Of a stretch of 40,644 bases of DNA, positions 1 to 9,111 are shown one piece after another. Both the position numbers and the translations under genes were made by a program. Under the pieces are notes generated by a model. That model saw nothing but the letters and a program-made list of their open reading frames with translations, searched no databases and was not told where the DNA came from. Positions within the stretch are counted from its first letter, which is position 1. Each line of letters begins with the position of its first letter. Source of the stretch: an uncultured Pseudomonadota bacterium (GTDB taxonomy: Bacteria; Pseudomonadota; Gammaproteobacteria; Competibacterales; Competibacteraceae); assembly GCA_903844665.1 (NCBI GenBank), contig CAIMUS010000255.1, positions 1-40,644 on the forward strand. Direction: 5' to 3'.

Positions 1-1
1 G

Positions 2-87
2 GTAGGGCGGACTGCCGTGAGGCTGTCCGCCGAAGGGCGGTGGCCTGCTGCACATGGCGGCGGACACGCTGCGCGAGTCCGCCCTAC
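2..87. repeat. Palindromic intergenic repeat with 12-bp terminal inverted repeats
   Basis: The left arm GTAGGGCGGACT (2-13) is perfectly complementary to the right arm AGTCCGCCCTAC (76-87). Between them are further short G/C-rich palindromes. The same GTAGGGCG/CGCCCTAC ends recur around 9014, 27538, 28300 and 28612, so this belongs to a dispersed family. It is probably a non-autonomous repeat. The rest of the stretch up to the flippase start at 320 shows no gene I can support. Confidence 0.6.
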
Positions 88-319
88 ACAAGCTCTGGAA
101 TATAGGCTTAACCTGTCAAAATTTCTGCGCTTATCCACTAGCAAGTGCCCTCATTGTTTGCATGGGCCTTCTCGCCGGTGTCTGAGGCACTGGATTGCGG
201 ACGCCGGGATACAATGTCAGTTTGTTTCAGCGTCAGCGCTTACTCGGCCGGCTTGCGCCGTTACTGCCGCCTTTGCCGGTACTTGCTACTCGACCAGACC
301 CACCATAGGCCAGATCCCA

Positions 320-1819
320 ATGCCAGTTTCAGAACCCACCAGCATCTTTAAAGGCGCCCTTCTGACGGTCCTGATGCGCTGGTCCGATCGTTTGATCGGC
401 TTCGTGAGCACCCTCATCCTCGCACGTCTGCTGGTTCCGGCGGATTTCGGCATCATCGCTATGGCGTCCCTGGTGATTGGCCTGGTAGATGTGCTGCTGG
501 ATCTGGGGGTGAATGTCGCGCTGATCCAAAATCGCCATGCAACGCCAGAGCATTACAATTCCGCGTGGACACTTCGTCTGATCCAGGCGACGGGTGCTGC
601 TCTGATAGTACTATTCATCGCACCCTTCGCCGTGGACTACTTCCATGATGCCCGGGTGAAGCCGGTGCTTCAGGTGCTGGCCACCGGTCTGCTGCTCGCC
701 AGTCTGGAAAACATCGGCGTGATTACCTTTCAGAAGGAAATGCGCTTTGGACTTGATTTTCGCTATACGTTCCTGAAGCGAATCGTTGGCTTCCTTGTCA
801 CTATCACAGCCGCTTGGCTGTTTCGCAGTTACTGGGCGCTGGTGATCGGTACGTTGACCGGACGATTGTTTGGCGTGCTGCTGAGCTACCAGATGCATGC
901 GATGCGGCCCCGCTTCAGCCTGGCAAAGTTTAAGGAGATCTTCTCGGTTTCCCAGTGGATGCTCGTGGCGAGTATCGGCGGTTACCTGGATAACAACCTC
1001 CACAAGCTGATAGTGGGTGGCGGAGCCAACTCCGCCACGATGGGTGGCTACACCTTGGGCGATGATATTTCCGCCATGCCGGGGAGCGAATTGCTGGCGC
1101 CGCTCAACCGAGTACTCTTTCCTGCTTTCGTCCGGGTAAAGCACGATCTGTCGGACCTCAAACGTCTGTTCCTTCTCGCCCAAGGAGTTCAAACCTTGGT
1201 AGTGGTCCCCGCCAGCATGGGGCTTGCCCTGCTCGCCCACGAAGCTGTCGTGGTGCTGCTCGGTGAAAAATGGCTGCTCGCGGTGCCCTTTGTCCAGGTG
1301 CTCGCGCTGGCGAATATGGTACGGGCGATCACGACCAGCGGCATTCACGTGATGATTGCCCTTGGTCGGGTGTGGAGTTCCGCGTTCCTTTCCTGGATGC
1401 AAGTCTTGCTGCTCGCGGCGATCGCCCTGATCTTCTTGCAAGGTCCAGACGCCCTCCAAGTCGCTTGGATAAGGTTCCTCACCGTACTCGCCGGCCTGCC
1501 ACTGGCGGTCTGGTTGCTCATGCATACCCTGCGAAATGTTGGCCTGATGGACATCATGCGTTCCATCGTACGCCCGCTCTTGGGAACAGGCATCATGGCC
1601 CTTGCCATCACGACAGTCGGCGCCCTGACGCAGTTCCCGCCGTTCCCTGCCCTGCTCGTAAAGATAGCCACCGGCGTGATCACGTATTCCACGGCTATCA
1701 TGTTCATGTGGCGGCTTTCCGGCAAACCGTTTGGCGCCGAATCCTACCTGCTGAGCAAAGTGGCCGCACTCAGGAAGCGCGATGAGGGCCGGCCGTCGCC
1801 GATGCCGCTGGAAAACTGA
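320..1819 (+). CDS. Lipopolysaccharide/exopolysaccharide flippase (Wzx/MOP superfamily)
   Basis: This 499-aa protein is a polytopic membrane protein with about 12 or more hydrophobic segments spread over its length. The N-terminal part (FKGALLTVLMRW, then LILARLLVPADFGIIAMA) is the typical opening of the oligosaccharide flippase family (Polysacc_synt/MATE-like), whose members flip lipid-linked glycans across the inner membrane. The reading frame stays open far upstream, to 17, but that extension runs through a repeat and has no family resemblance. I therefore place the start at ATG 320, where the conserved N-terminus begins. No other polysaccharide genes are visible in the window, so the substrate is unknown. 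The gene converges on the BT1-like transporter gene that ends at 1920. Confidence 0.8.
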   Translation: MPVSEPTSIFKGALLTVLMRWSDRLIGFVSTLILARLLVPADFGIIAMASLVIGLVDVLLDLGVNVALIQNRHATPEHYNSAWTLRLIQATGAALIVLFIAPFAVDYFHDARVKPVLQVLATGLLLASLENIGVITFQKEMRFGLDFRYTFLKRIVGFLVTITAAWLFRSYWALVIGTLTGRLFGVLLSYQMHAMRPRFSLAKFKEIFSVSQWMLVASIGGYLDNNLHKLIVGGGANSATMGGYTLGDDISAMPGSELLAPLNRVLFPAFVRVKHDLSDLKRLFLLAQGVQTLVVVPASMGLALLAHEAVVVLLGEKWLLAVPFVQVLALANMVRAITTSGIHVMIALGRVWSSAFLSWMQVLLLAAIALIFLQGPDALQVAWIRFLTVLAGLPLAVWLLMHTLRNVGLMDIMRSIVRPLLGTGIMALAITTVGALTQFPPFPALLVKIATGVITYSTAIMFMWRLSGKPFGAESYLLSKVAALRKRDEGRPSPMPLEN

Positions 1820-1919
1820 TGGTGTTCAGGCAGCGGGCACAAAACAGTCAAAAACCGCTCAATATTATCTTAATTTTCCTTTGGGGCTAACTCCAGGGAT
1901 GGGGTCTTCGGCCAGGCGC

Positions 1920-3587
1920 TCAGGCACTCTGAAAGCGCAGCCGCCTGACCGCCAGAATCGCCAACAGCGGCAGGGTAAAGCCGACCACCGTCACCGTGAG
2001 CAGCAACACCCCCAGTTCACCGTAATTGGCCGCCAGGGTCACGACGCCGGTCGCCGGATTGCGTACCGCGCGCGTCACCACGAACCATTGGTTGACGTAT
2101 TTGGTGCCGAGCTGGCCGAGGGACAACGCCAGATTGGTAAATGAGGCCATCACCGCGAAAAAGGTGGCCTTGAGGTTGGCCGGCGCCGAATTGGCGATCC
2201 AGGCGAGCATCGGGATCATGGCGACCTGACCCAGCGGTGATTCGAGCGCCGTATCGACCAGCGCAATAAAGCGGGCATCGACGATGCCGCCGGTATGCGC
2301 GGCGGTCCACTGATGCAAACCATAGTACATCCCGAGGATAGGCAGGCTGAGCATGGTGCTGGCGACAGTCAGGAAAGCGATCACATAGGCGATCGATTTC
2401 TCCGCCATAAAGCGGCGCAGCAAGAACATGCCGAACAGCGCCAGGCCGCTGCCGATCAGCCCCAACACGGCCAGAAACTGCTGATCGAAACCGAGCGCAT
2501 CGATCATCCACCAGGTCGAACCGGCGCCAGGGCCGGGCATGGCGCGATAGACGAAAATAATGATCGCCGTGCCGACCAGGATACGGCGGGCGGCGGGGTC
2601 GAGCACCTTAACCAGCCGGTTCATCAGGAACAGCACGATGGCCATCGAACCGGCGAAGATGATTTCCTGATTATAGGGCGCCCGGCTCAGCCCCATGGCG
2701 ATCGTAAAGGCGACGAAGATCAGGCTGCCGCCCAGAATCCACCAGTTGGGAGCGGTAGGCTCCGGGTTGACCGCAATCAGCGTCCAGGCTTGCCGCCAGC
2801 CGTAACCCTGGCGGCGCAGGCGCCGTACAGCGCGCAGCTTGAGCCATTCGCCCAGCCCGACCCCCAGCACCGAAACCAGCGGAATCAGCAGCGCCAGTTC
2901 ATAGATATGGGTATAGATGCGCGCCTTATCCGCTTCGGTCAGCGACTCGACGCCGCTGAACATGAAGACGTTGAGCAGGCCCACGATGACGCCGCCGCCG
3001 ACGATGGCGACGCGGCCCAGGGTTTGCATCGTGGTATGCATCAGCCGGCGTTGCTCCGGCGGCAGCGGCCGGCCCTCGCTATCGACGGTGGGAACCGCTT
3101 CGACCGTCATGGCGTCGGCCACCACATCCTGAATGACGTAACCGACCGGAGCGAGCAGGGCGCTGATGATGAACCAGACTTCAGCGGGCAGCACCGCGCG
3201 CATGACCTCGGTATGGGCCAGCAGTCCGACCATGATGCCAAGACTGGCGGCGAGCAACACCGCGCCGAGGAATACGAGCGCGGCCTTGAAGCGCCAGATC
3301 AGATCGACCAGATGGCCGATCGGCATTTTCAGTATCCAGGGGACATTGATCCAAAAGCCAAGGGCCGCCAGGAATTCCGCCGACAGCCCCAGGTAGTCCT
3401 TGACGAAGAAGGCGCCGACGATGCTGGTCAGACCCGAAATGCCATAAGCGAGGTAGACCATCAGCGGAGGCAGGTAGGACAGCCGGAACTCCCGACCCAG
3501 TTCCAGGATGTTGCGATCGAGCCAGTGATAAACGCGGCCCGGCAGGGAATTCAGGTTGTGGTAAGCCAAGGCGATAGGTTTTTTCAT
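1920..3587 (-). CDS. BT1-family (folate/biopterin transporter-like) major facilitator
   Basis: This 555-aa integral membrane protein has about 12 hydrophobic segments. Residues 81-101 (NVPWILKMPIGHLVD) match the Pro-Trp-x-x-Lys-Pro motif after TM2 of the BT1 family. DVVADAMTVE at 154-163 matches the conserved acidic motif of that family. BT1 proteins are MFS carriers first known for folate/biopterin uptake in Leishmania and present in cyanobacteria and proteobacteria. The bacterial substrates are largely untested, so a folate or pterin role is only family-based. A long loop between the halves (about residues 165-185) carries the sequence DSEGRPLPPEQRR. It is divergent from the KGG gene at 3757 and appears monocistronic. 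Confidence 0.7.
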   Translation of the reverse strand: MKKPIALAYHNLNSLPGRVYHWLDRNILELGREFRLSYLPPLMVYLAYGISGLTSIVGAFFVKDYLGLSAEFLAALGFWINVPWILKMPIGHLVDLIWRFKAALVFLGAVLLAASLGIMVGLLAHTEVMRAVLPAEVWFIISALLAPVGYVIQDVVADAMTVEAVPTVDSEGRPLPPEQRRLMHTTMQTLGRVAIVGGGVIVGLLNVFMFSGVESLTEADKARIYTHIYELALLIPLVSVLGVGLGEWLKLRAVRRLRRQGYGWRQAWTLIAVNPEPTAPNWWILGGSLIFVAFTIAMGLSRAPYNQEIIFAGSMAIVLFLMNRLVKVLDPAARRILVGTAIIIFVYRAMPGPGAGSTWWMIDALGFDQQFLAVLGLIGSGLALFGMFLLRRFMAEKSIAYVIAFLTVASTMLSLPILGMYYGLHQWTAAHTGGIVDARFIALVDTALESPLGQVAMIPMLAWIANSAPANLKATFFAVMASFTNLALSLGQLGTKYVNQWFVVTRAVRNPATGVVTLAANYGELGVLLLTVTVVGFTLPLLAILAVRRLRFQSA

Positions 3588-3756
3588 GGTTTCAGCGCGT
3601 CTCCGAAGCGCAGTTTAGCAGGCTTGCCACGGCCCGGCGCAATAATGCCTGACGCGACTCCTGTAGCGCGGATTCCAACGCACTGAGGCGCTGGCCGCCC
3701 TGAGGTGGGATAATAGGGGTCAAATCGCTACCACTAACCTGCATGAGAAACCAACA

Positions 3757-4038
3757 ATGAGTAATGTTCACAAACGTGGCTTCGCCTCTCTGTCGCCCGA
3801 ACGCCGCCGGGAAATCGCCAGTCTGGGTGGAAAATCCGCCCGCCACGCTCACCGTTGGAGTGCCGAAGAGGCCCGCAAGGCCGGGCGCAAGGGGGGCAAC
3901 GCTGTCAGCCGGGATCGCGCGCACATGGCCGAAATCGGCCGCAAGGGCGGCTTGGCGCACAGCCGCGAACACCTGGCGCGTATCGGCAAGCTCGGCGGAC
4001 AGCGCCGGGCGAGTGGTCGCCAACCTGTCCAGAAATAA
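3757..4038 (+). CDS. KGG-repeat stress-induced protein (YciG-like)
   Basis: The 93-aa basic protein contains a series of Lys/Arg-Gly-Gly repeats: SLGGKSARHAH near residue 28, AGRKGGNAVS near 43, IGRKGGLAHS near 62 and IGKLGGQRRA near 78. This is the KGG/general stress protein family (Pfam KGG, as in E. coli YciG and B. subtilis GsiB). These are small hydrophilic proteins induced by stress or stationary phase; the biochemical function is unclear. The start at ATG 3757 follows a weak GAGAAA ribosome site. A GATAAT hexamer at 3709-3714 could be a -10 element, but I see no good -35. It is followed after 79 bases by the molbindin gene, so the two may be cotranscribed. Confidence 0.8.
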   Translation: MSNVHKRGFASLSPERRREIASLGGKSARHAHRWSAEEARKAGRKGGNAVSRDRAHMAEIGRKGGLAHSREHLARIGKLGGQRRASGRQPVQK

Positions 4039-4117
4039 GCCAACCGGCGCGGCAATCCACGTTATGCCGCCGCGATCCAAACTGCCCCAATACCCCCAAC
4101 GAAGTGAGTGAAAAACC

Positions 4118-4327
4118 ATGCAGATCAGCGCACGCAACCTATTGAAAGGTAAAATCAAGTCCATCAAGGATGGGGCCGTCATGACGGAAGTGGTCGTGGA
4201 GATCGCCGGCGGCGCGGAAGTGGTGGCGGTGATCACCAAGGGTTCCGCCGACAGCATGCAGCTTGGCGTCGGCAAAGCAGTCTATGCCGTCATCAAAGCG
4301 ACCGAAGTCATGATTATGTCCGATTGA
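4118..4327 (+). CDS. Molbindin (single TOBE/Mop domain protein)
   Basis: The 69-aa protein is one complete Mop/TOBE domain. It begins MQISARNLLKGKIKSI, has the central VTxVVVEIAGG-like strand (TEVVVEIAGG) and ends in VGKAVYAVIKATEVMI, the usual C-terminal strand and helix of molbindins. Such proteins bind molybdate (or tungstate) as oligomers in the cytoplasm for storage or homeostasis. The length matches the family (about 68 aa). No modABC transport genes lie in the window. The stop codon at 4327 directly abuts the 3' end of the convergent glycoside-hydrolase gene. Confidence 0.85.
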   Translation: MQISARNLLKGKIKSIKDGAVMTEVVVEIAGGAEVVAVITKGSADSMQLGVGKAVYAVIKATEVMIMSD

Positions 4328-6541
4328 TCAGCCTGGCGGTCCAATCCCCCGCACCACACTCACCGACCAGGGCGGCAAATTAACGGTTATCGGACCCTCG
4401 GGCAATAGCGTATGTTCAGCCGGCAGGCTACGTACAGGGCGCCCATTGGGACCGTCAGCCTGCCAGACATATTGGGCCGCCGAGAATCGGAACAATTCGC
4501 CTGGGCCGCGTAAGGATTCACCATCCGGACCGGCGAAGTGGACAGTGATTTCTCTTGCGACGGCCGGGTCCTTGTTGACCAGCAGCAGCGCCCAACGCGA
4601 GTCGGGGCGGTACACCGCATAGGCGCTGAGCGGCTGTTCGGTCTTTCCATCGGGTTCCACTTGCGCCCTATACAGCCGATGGGCGCCATCCCCCGGCAGG
4701 ACCCACTGCTGCGCCAGCAGGCGCGCTCCATGGTAAGTGGCGGTAGGGGCGCGGATGCGCCGCCGCTGGTCCGATACAAATAAGGTGTTGTTGCCCCAGT
4801 TGTCGCAAGAAGGCTGGTGTTCCACAGGACTGGGCTCGTAACCGTACAGATAGGCCGCCGCTCCGCCCAGGGTGAGGAAGCGCCCCACGGCGTCGGCGTT
4901 GAACAACGCGCCACGCAGATCCACCTCGGCCTGAGTCGCGAAGGCCGAGTAACCGTACTCGGAAATCAGTAGCGGCAGTTCCGGCGGCACACCCTGCTGA
5001 TGCAGGGTCGTTATCCCCTCGGCGAGCAGTTGAGGCGCGGCCAGCAATTGCGGCTGACTCGGCTCGCAGATGGCGTCGAACGGATACCATTCGAATGACA
5101 GAAAGGCGAAATCCGCGCTGCGCCCCCGCACCTTAAGATAGTCCAGAAAGCGCGTCAGCCAGGGGCGCTCCGCCGCTTCCTCTAATGCAGCGCCATCCAG
5201 CCCGGTCCAGGCCATCATGATCTGTGGAAACTCCTCCAGCGGCGTGTTCTGGAGAGAGGGCCCGCCCAGGGGCAGGGTAGCGTCCACGGTGTGCAGGGCG
5301 TCCGCCATTTGCAAATACAGGGCGCCGAAATCCTCCGGCGTTACATACTGGCCGTCCGGTTCCTCCCCCAGCTCGATACGGTTCAGCGGGTAGCCGCGCC
5401 GGTGCAGGTAGCGCAGCAGGGCGGCGCCGTTAGCGGGCGTGTCGTACAGGACCCCGACCGGTATCATGGCCAGCAGGCCGTGGGTCAGGCCGCTGCCGAA
5501 AACACGGTCCACGCCGGGTTGCTCGGTGGCCGGATTCAGATCCCGGGCGCGGTGCCAGGGATCCGTGGACGAGACGAAAAACCGAGTTTGGCTGGTGCGG
5601 GATCGGCCGTGGCGCACCGCATCGGTGAAAGCTCCGTCAGGTTGGGTGACGCCGATAGAGACTTCGCGCACGGCAAATCCCAGCCGGTCGCGCGGGTCTG
5701 TAGCGCCCGGCTGGGGGGTATTGGAGCTTGTCTGCAACACTACCCGCAGGTACTGCAAGGTCACCGGCGGCGCCGCCAACCGTAAAGTGATATCGCCGCC
5801 ATAGCCGTCGTCCACCATGCCCTGAGGGAACGGTTGCCAGCGGCCTTCGGGAAATTCGTCGGGATCGCGCGGATTCTCCCCTTCCCAGTATTCGACCCGA
5901 TAGCGGGTCGCGAAGGGTTCGCCCCAAACCAGACGCAAAGTATCGACCGCCATCGGTTCCCCCAGGTCGGCGAGCAACCATTGCGGATGGCGGCTGTTGT
6001 CCTCGCCGGTATACTGTTTATCCAGGTAAGGATTGCTCTTCCAGCAGGTCGTCGGGTCGCCGTCGTCGAGCCGGGAATAACCCTCGTTATCGGCCTGATC
6101 GATGGTGTTGCCACGCCGTGGCAGGCGATAGCCGTAAGATACCCGGATCGGAGCGCCGGGATGGTCGTCGGAAGTCCAGTAACCCTGGCGATGCCTGGGA
6201 TCGCTCCAGTGGCCACGGGGATTCCAGTGCCAGGCTTCGATCCCCAGTTCGGTACGCAGCCGATAGGTCAGGGAGCGCAGACCGACACCAGCCATGGCGC
6301 GCAGAACCTTCGGCCGGTAGATGGCGTCGCTGTCACCCCGACTGTGGCCATCCACTCCGGCTCCCAGCGCCCGCGCCGGGATAAAGCGATTGACCGGTCC
6401 CGCCGCCAGGTCCACCACGACGGTGGCGCTGAACACCGGTGGAATGGCGGCTTCCTGAGCCTGGAGGCGGCCCCACGGCGGCAATGTGACCAGGATAGCC
6501 ATGGTCGCGAGTGTTAAGATTAGCCGCGGAAGCGAACGCAT
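4328..6541 (-). CDS. Secreted discoidin-domain glycoside hydrolase-like protein (GH39-like barrel)
   Basis: I use ATG 6541 (737 aa) because it opens a clear Sec signal peptide (MRSLPRLILTLATMAILVTL, cleavage likely near LQA-QE at about residue 28). The same frame extends 30 codons upstream through a poly-G tract, which would bury the signal. Residues about 150-300 resemble an F5/8-type-C discoidin module (a Trp-containing DGDPTTCWKS, ADLGEPMAVDTLRLVW, and a closing strand VREVSIGV). Residues about 345-660 look like a TIM barrel of the GH39/GH79 type: ELGEEPDG (Glu394, candidate acid/base) and LLISEYGYSAF (Glu528, candidate nucleophile). A C-terminal beta domain follows. It probably hydrolyses a cell-surface or extracellular polysaccharide, but the substrate cannot be told. 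Family assignment is by motif only. Confidence 0.6.
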   Translation of the reverse strand: MRSLPRLILTLATMAILVTLPPWGRLQAQEAAIPPVFSATVVVDLAAGPVNRFIPARALGAGVDGHSRGDSDAIYRPKVLRAMAGVGLRSLTYRLRTELGIEAWHWNPRGHWSDPRHRQGYWTSDDHPGAPIRVSYGYRLPRRGNTIDQADNEGYSRLDDGDPTTCWKSNPYLDKQYTGEDNSRHPQWLLADLGEPMAVDTLRLVWGEPFATRYRVEYWEGENPRDPDEFPEGRWQPFPQGMVDDGYGGDITLRLAAPPVTLQYLRVVLQTSSNTPQPGATDPRDRLGFAVREVSIGVTQPDGAFTDAVRHGRSRTSQTRFFVSSTDPWHRARDLNPATEQPGVDRVFGSGLTHGLLAMIPVGVLYDTPANGAALLRYLHRRGYPLNRIELGEEPDGQYVTPEDFGALYLQMADALHTVDATLPLGGPSLQNTPLEEFPQIMMAWTGLDGAALEEAAERPWLTRFLDYLKVRGRSADFAFLSFEWYPFDAICEPSQPQLLAAPQLLAEGITTLHQQGVPPELPLLISEYGYSAFATQAEVDLRGALFNADAVGRFLTLGGAAAYLYGYEPSPVEHQPSCDNWGNNTLFVSDQRRRIRAPTATYHGARLLAQQWVLPGDGAHRLYRAQVEPDGKTEQPLSAYAVYRPDSRWALLLVNKDPAVAREITVHFAGPDGESLRGPGELFRFSAAQYVWQADGPNGRPVRSLPAEHTLLPEGPITVNLPPWSVSVVRGIGPPG

Positions 6542-6544
6542 TTG

Positions 6545-6555
6545 CCCCCCCCCCC
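6545..6555. repeat. C11/G11 homopolymer tract at the ribosome-binding site of the 4328-6541 gene
   Basis: Eleven consecutive C bases on the plus strand read as G11 on the minus strand, ending 3 bases before ATG 6541. The run sits where the Shine-Dalgarno sequence should be and provides it. Homopolymers of this length are prone to slipped-strand length change, which would alter spacing to the start codon. Confidence 0.7.
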
Positions 6556-6636
6556 TTGTCAGATTGCAAAAAATCGGTTTCCCGCGTCGATTATGAAAGT
6601 GACTTTCAGAAAAGGACGCCATTATACTCACAAGCT

Positions 6637-7746
6637 ATGTCGATAACCTGGCAACATGTGCGCGCCATGGCCCGCAAGGAATGGTGGCATCTGCTGCGGG
6701 ATTGGCGCAGCCTGGCGCTGATCCTGCTGATGCCGGGCATGCTGTTGTTTTTATTCGGCTACGCCATCCGGCTCGACATCATACAGGCGCCCATCGCCAT
6801 CGTGCAGGAAAGCCCGAGCGGCTGCGCCAGGGAATTGGCGGCACACTTCGCCGCCAGCCGGGCTTTTCGAGTGGCGCTCAGTCCGGCCGATCGTCGTGTC
6901 GCCACCCGCGCTCTTCATGCCGGCACGGTCTGGGCGGTTCTGGTCATTCCCTACGATTTTCACTGTCAGGCCTCACCGGAGCAGATAGCCGTGCAATGGC
7001 TGCTGGATGGAGTGGACGCCAACAGCGCCCGATTGCTGCGCAATTACGCCCAGGCCATCGTCGAGCAATACGGGCAGGAACTGGGTTACCGGCCGCCGCT
7101 GCGGATTCAGGACCGGGTCCGCTTTAACGAAACCCGCGACAGCCGCCTGGCCATCATCCCCGGCGTCATCGCCATCGTCATGGCCGTGATCGGCGCCCTG
7201 ATGACGTCGCTGACCATCGCCCGCGAGGTGGAACTGGGCAATCTGGTGATGCTGCGCACCACGCCCTTGAACCGCCGTGAGTTCCTGCTTGGCAAGCTGT
7301 TACCCTATTTCACTATCGGCATGGGGGAACTCGCCGTTGCCCTGGCGGTGGCGGTCTGGATCTTCGCCATGCCACTGCGCGGTTCACTGCCGTGGCTGGT
7401 CCTGTTGTCGGCGCTGTTTCTGGGCGTGGTCATGCTGCAAGGCGCGTTGCTGTCCAGTCTGGCCGGCAATCAACTGCTGGCCAGCCAGATGGCGCTGCTC
7501 AGCACCTTCCTGCCGGCTTTCTTGCTGTCCGGTTTTATCTTCCCCATCGATAATATGCCGATAGTGTTGAGGTATCTCACCCTGCTGGTGCCGGCCCGCT
7601 ATTATGTGACACTCTCCAGGATCATTTTTCTCAAAGGCGTCACGCCGCTGGTGCTGTGGGCCGAGGCCGTGGCGCTGCTGCTGATGTTCATCCTGCTGTA
7701 TCGGCTTACCCTGGGGCAGCTCAGAAAACTGGGCCTGTTGCCATGA
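6637..7746 (+). CDS. ABC-2 type transporter permease (YbhS/YhhJ-like)
   Basis: The 369-aa protein has the ABC-2 exporter permease layout. It opens with an N-terminal KEWWHLLRDWRSLALIL amphipathic stretch and a first TM segment at about residues 26-46. A large extracytoplasmic domain of about 130 residues follows, then five C-terminal TM segments with IPGVIAIVMAVIGALMTSLTIAREVELG and the FLPAFLLSGFIFPI motif. E. coli YbhS/YhhJ relatives work with a twin permease, an ATPase and a HlyD-like adaptor to export drugs or other small molecules. I chose ATG 6637 because the family N-terminus begins there; ATG 6664 is an alternative. It overlaps the next permease by ATGA at 7743-7746. Neither the ATPase nor the adaptor is adjacent. 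Confidence 0.85.
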   Translation: MSITWQHVRAMARKEWWHLLRDWRSLALILLMPGMLLFLFGYAIRLDIIQAPIAIVQESPSGCARELAAHFAASRAFRVALSPADRRVATRALHAGTVWAVLVIPYDFHCQASPEQIAVQWLLDGVDANSARLLRNYAQAIVEQYGQELGYRPPLRIQDRVRFNETRDSRLAIIPGVIAIVMAVIGALMTSLTIAREVELGNLVMLRTTPLNRREFLLGKLLPYFTIGMGELAVALAVAVWIFAMPLRGSLPWLVLLSALFLGVVMLQGALLSSLAGNQLLASQMALLSTFLPAFLLSGFIFPIDNMPIVLRYLTLLVPARYYVTLSRIIFLKGVTPLVLWAEAVALLLMFILLYRLTLGQLRKLGLLP

Positions 7747-8825
7747 GCCGGGGCTTATGGGACAGCCTGATCCGCTTGCGCGCCCTGCTGGGCAAGGAAT
7801 TTTTACAACTCTGGCGCAATCCGCGCCTGCGCTTTTTTCTGATCGTCCCGCCCCTGGTGCAGTCGCTGGTGTTCGGTTATGCCGCGCTGTACGACGTGCA
7901 CCACGCGGTGATCGGAGTGGTGGACGAGGCCGGCGCCCAGGCGACCCGGGAACTGCTGGCGGCGATAACTGCCGGCGGGCATTTCACCGTGCAGTATTAC
8001 CGGGCCTTGGGGGATGCCGATGCGGCCCTGGACCGCAATCAAATCCGCGCCATCGTGCAATTTCCCTGGGATTTCGAGCGGTCCCCGGCGGTGCAGATCA
8101 TTGCCGACGGCGCCGACCCGAACAGCGCCCAGATGATCGTCGGCGAACTCGGTCAGGCGCTCAATCGCCGCGCCCGCGCCGACGGCGCGCAGTCGCCGCT
8201 GCGAATCGAAGAGCGGGCCTGGTATAACCCGAATCTGGACGACCGTCCCTTTTTCCTGCCTGGCATCATCGCCAATGTGGTGTTCACCTCGACGCTGATG
8301 CTGATCGCCTTGAGCGTGGTGCGGGAACGGGAAATCGGCACCCTGGAGCGGCTGCTGGTGACCCCGGTGGCGCGGCTGGAGGTGCTGCTGGCCAAGATGG
8401 CGACGGTGGCCGCGGTCGGCTTGTTCGATGTCTTCCTGGTGACCGCGGCGGCGGTCGGCTGGTTCGAGGTGCCACTGCGGGGCAGCCTGATCGCATTGGG
8501 GCTGGGCAGCATGCTGTTTCTGTTAAGCACGCTGGGCCTGGGACTGGTGATTTCGAGTTACTCCAACACCCAGCAGCAGGCCGTGCTGCTGGCTTTTCTG
8601 GTCATTATGCCGCTGACGATGCTGTCGGGCTTCGCCTTTCCCATCAGCAACATGCCGGCCGCCATGCAGTGGCTGACCTGGCTCGATCCTTTGCGCTTTT
8701 TCCTGGTGGTGATCCGGGTGATTTTCCTCAAAGGGGAGGGGGTTGGCGCCTTCGGGCTGGAATATGGAATGATGGCGCTGCTGGGCGGGATCATGCTGCT
8801 GCTGAGTTGGTGGCGGCTGCGGTAA
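7743..8825 (+). CDS. ABC-2 type transporter permease (YbhR-like)
   Basis: This 360-aa protein is the second half of the permease pair. It starts MSRGLWDSLIRLRALLGKEFLQLWRNPRLRFF and has one TM near residues 30-50, an extracytoplasmic domain, and then FLPGIIANVVFTSTLMLIALSVVREREIGTLERLLVTP, the characteristic ABC-2 signature, followed by the remaining TM segments including MLSGFAFPISNMP. ATG 7743 overlaps the TGA of the upstream permease by four bases, which implies translational coupling and a heterodimeric permease. No ATP-binding subunit lies upstream or downstream, so it must borrow one from elsewhere in the genome. The 286 bases that follow hold only a GTAGGGCG-type repeat end and a hairpin at 9031-9046. 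Confidence 0.85.
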   Translation: MSRGLWDSLIRLRALLGKEFLQLWRNPRLRFFLIVPPLVQSLVFGYAALYDVHHAVIGVVDEAGAQATRELLAAITAGGHFTVQYYRALGDADAALDRNQIRAIVQFPWDFERSPAVQIIADGADPNSAQMIVGELGQALNRRARADGAQSPLRIEERAWYNPNLDDRPFFLPGIIANVVFTSTLMLIALSVVREREIGTLERLLVTPVARLEVLLAKMATVAAVGLFDVFLVTAAAVGWFEVPLRGSLIALGLGSMLFLLSTLGLGLVISSYSNTQQQAVLLAFLVIMPLTMLSGFAFPISNMPAAMQWLTWLDPLRFFLVVIRVIFLKGEGVGAFGLEYGMMALLGGIMLLLSWWRLR

Positions 8826-9111
8826 GTTTCATTTATCTTAACCGACGCTTCTCCAATTACCGAACAGCAGCGAGAGGAGAATTCTTTAATTTGAAAAAGT
8901 CATTGGCGCCAACCGGTTTATTGAAAGAGCTGCCAGGGGTAAAGCAATCTAGTTGGTTCGCTCTACTATTTTTTGCTTAAATTAATATGGTTTTAAAGGC
9001 TTCTTCGTGGCAAGTAGGGCGCAATCGCCGCTGGCGGATGCGCCAGCCGCCACGCCGGGCCGTTAGAACTCTTGTTATCGAAATAGTGGAAAGTTAGAAG
9101 GAGCAGCAGTG

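Noticed and set aside
611-1525. Minus-strand open frame across the flippase gene
   Set aside because: Composition typical of an antisense shadow, and the opposite strand has clear flippase homology.
2295-3686. Long plus-strand open frame antisense to the BT1 transporter
   Set aside because: It mirrors the transporter's codons, is Gln/His/Asp-rich without domain character, and has no ribosome site.
3592-4275. Minus-strand frame over the KGG and molbindin genes
   Set aside because: The plus-strand proteins match known families along their full length; this frame does not.
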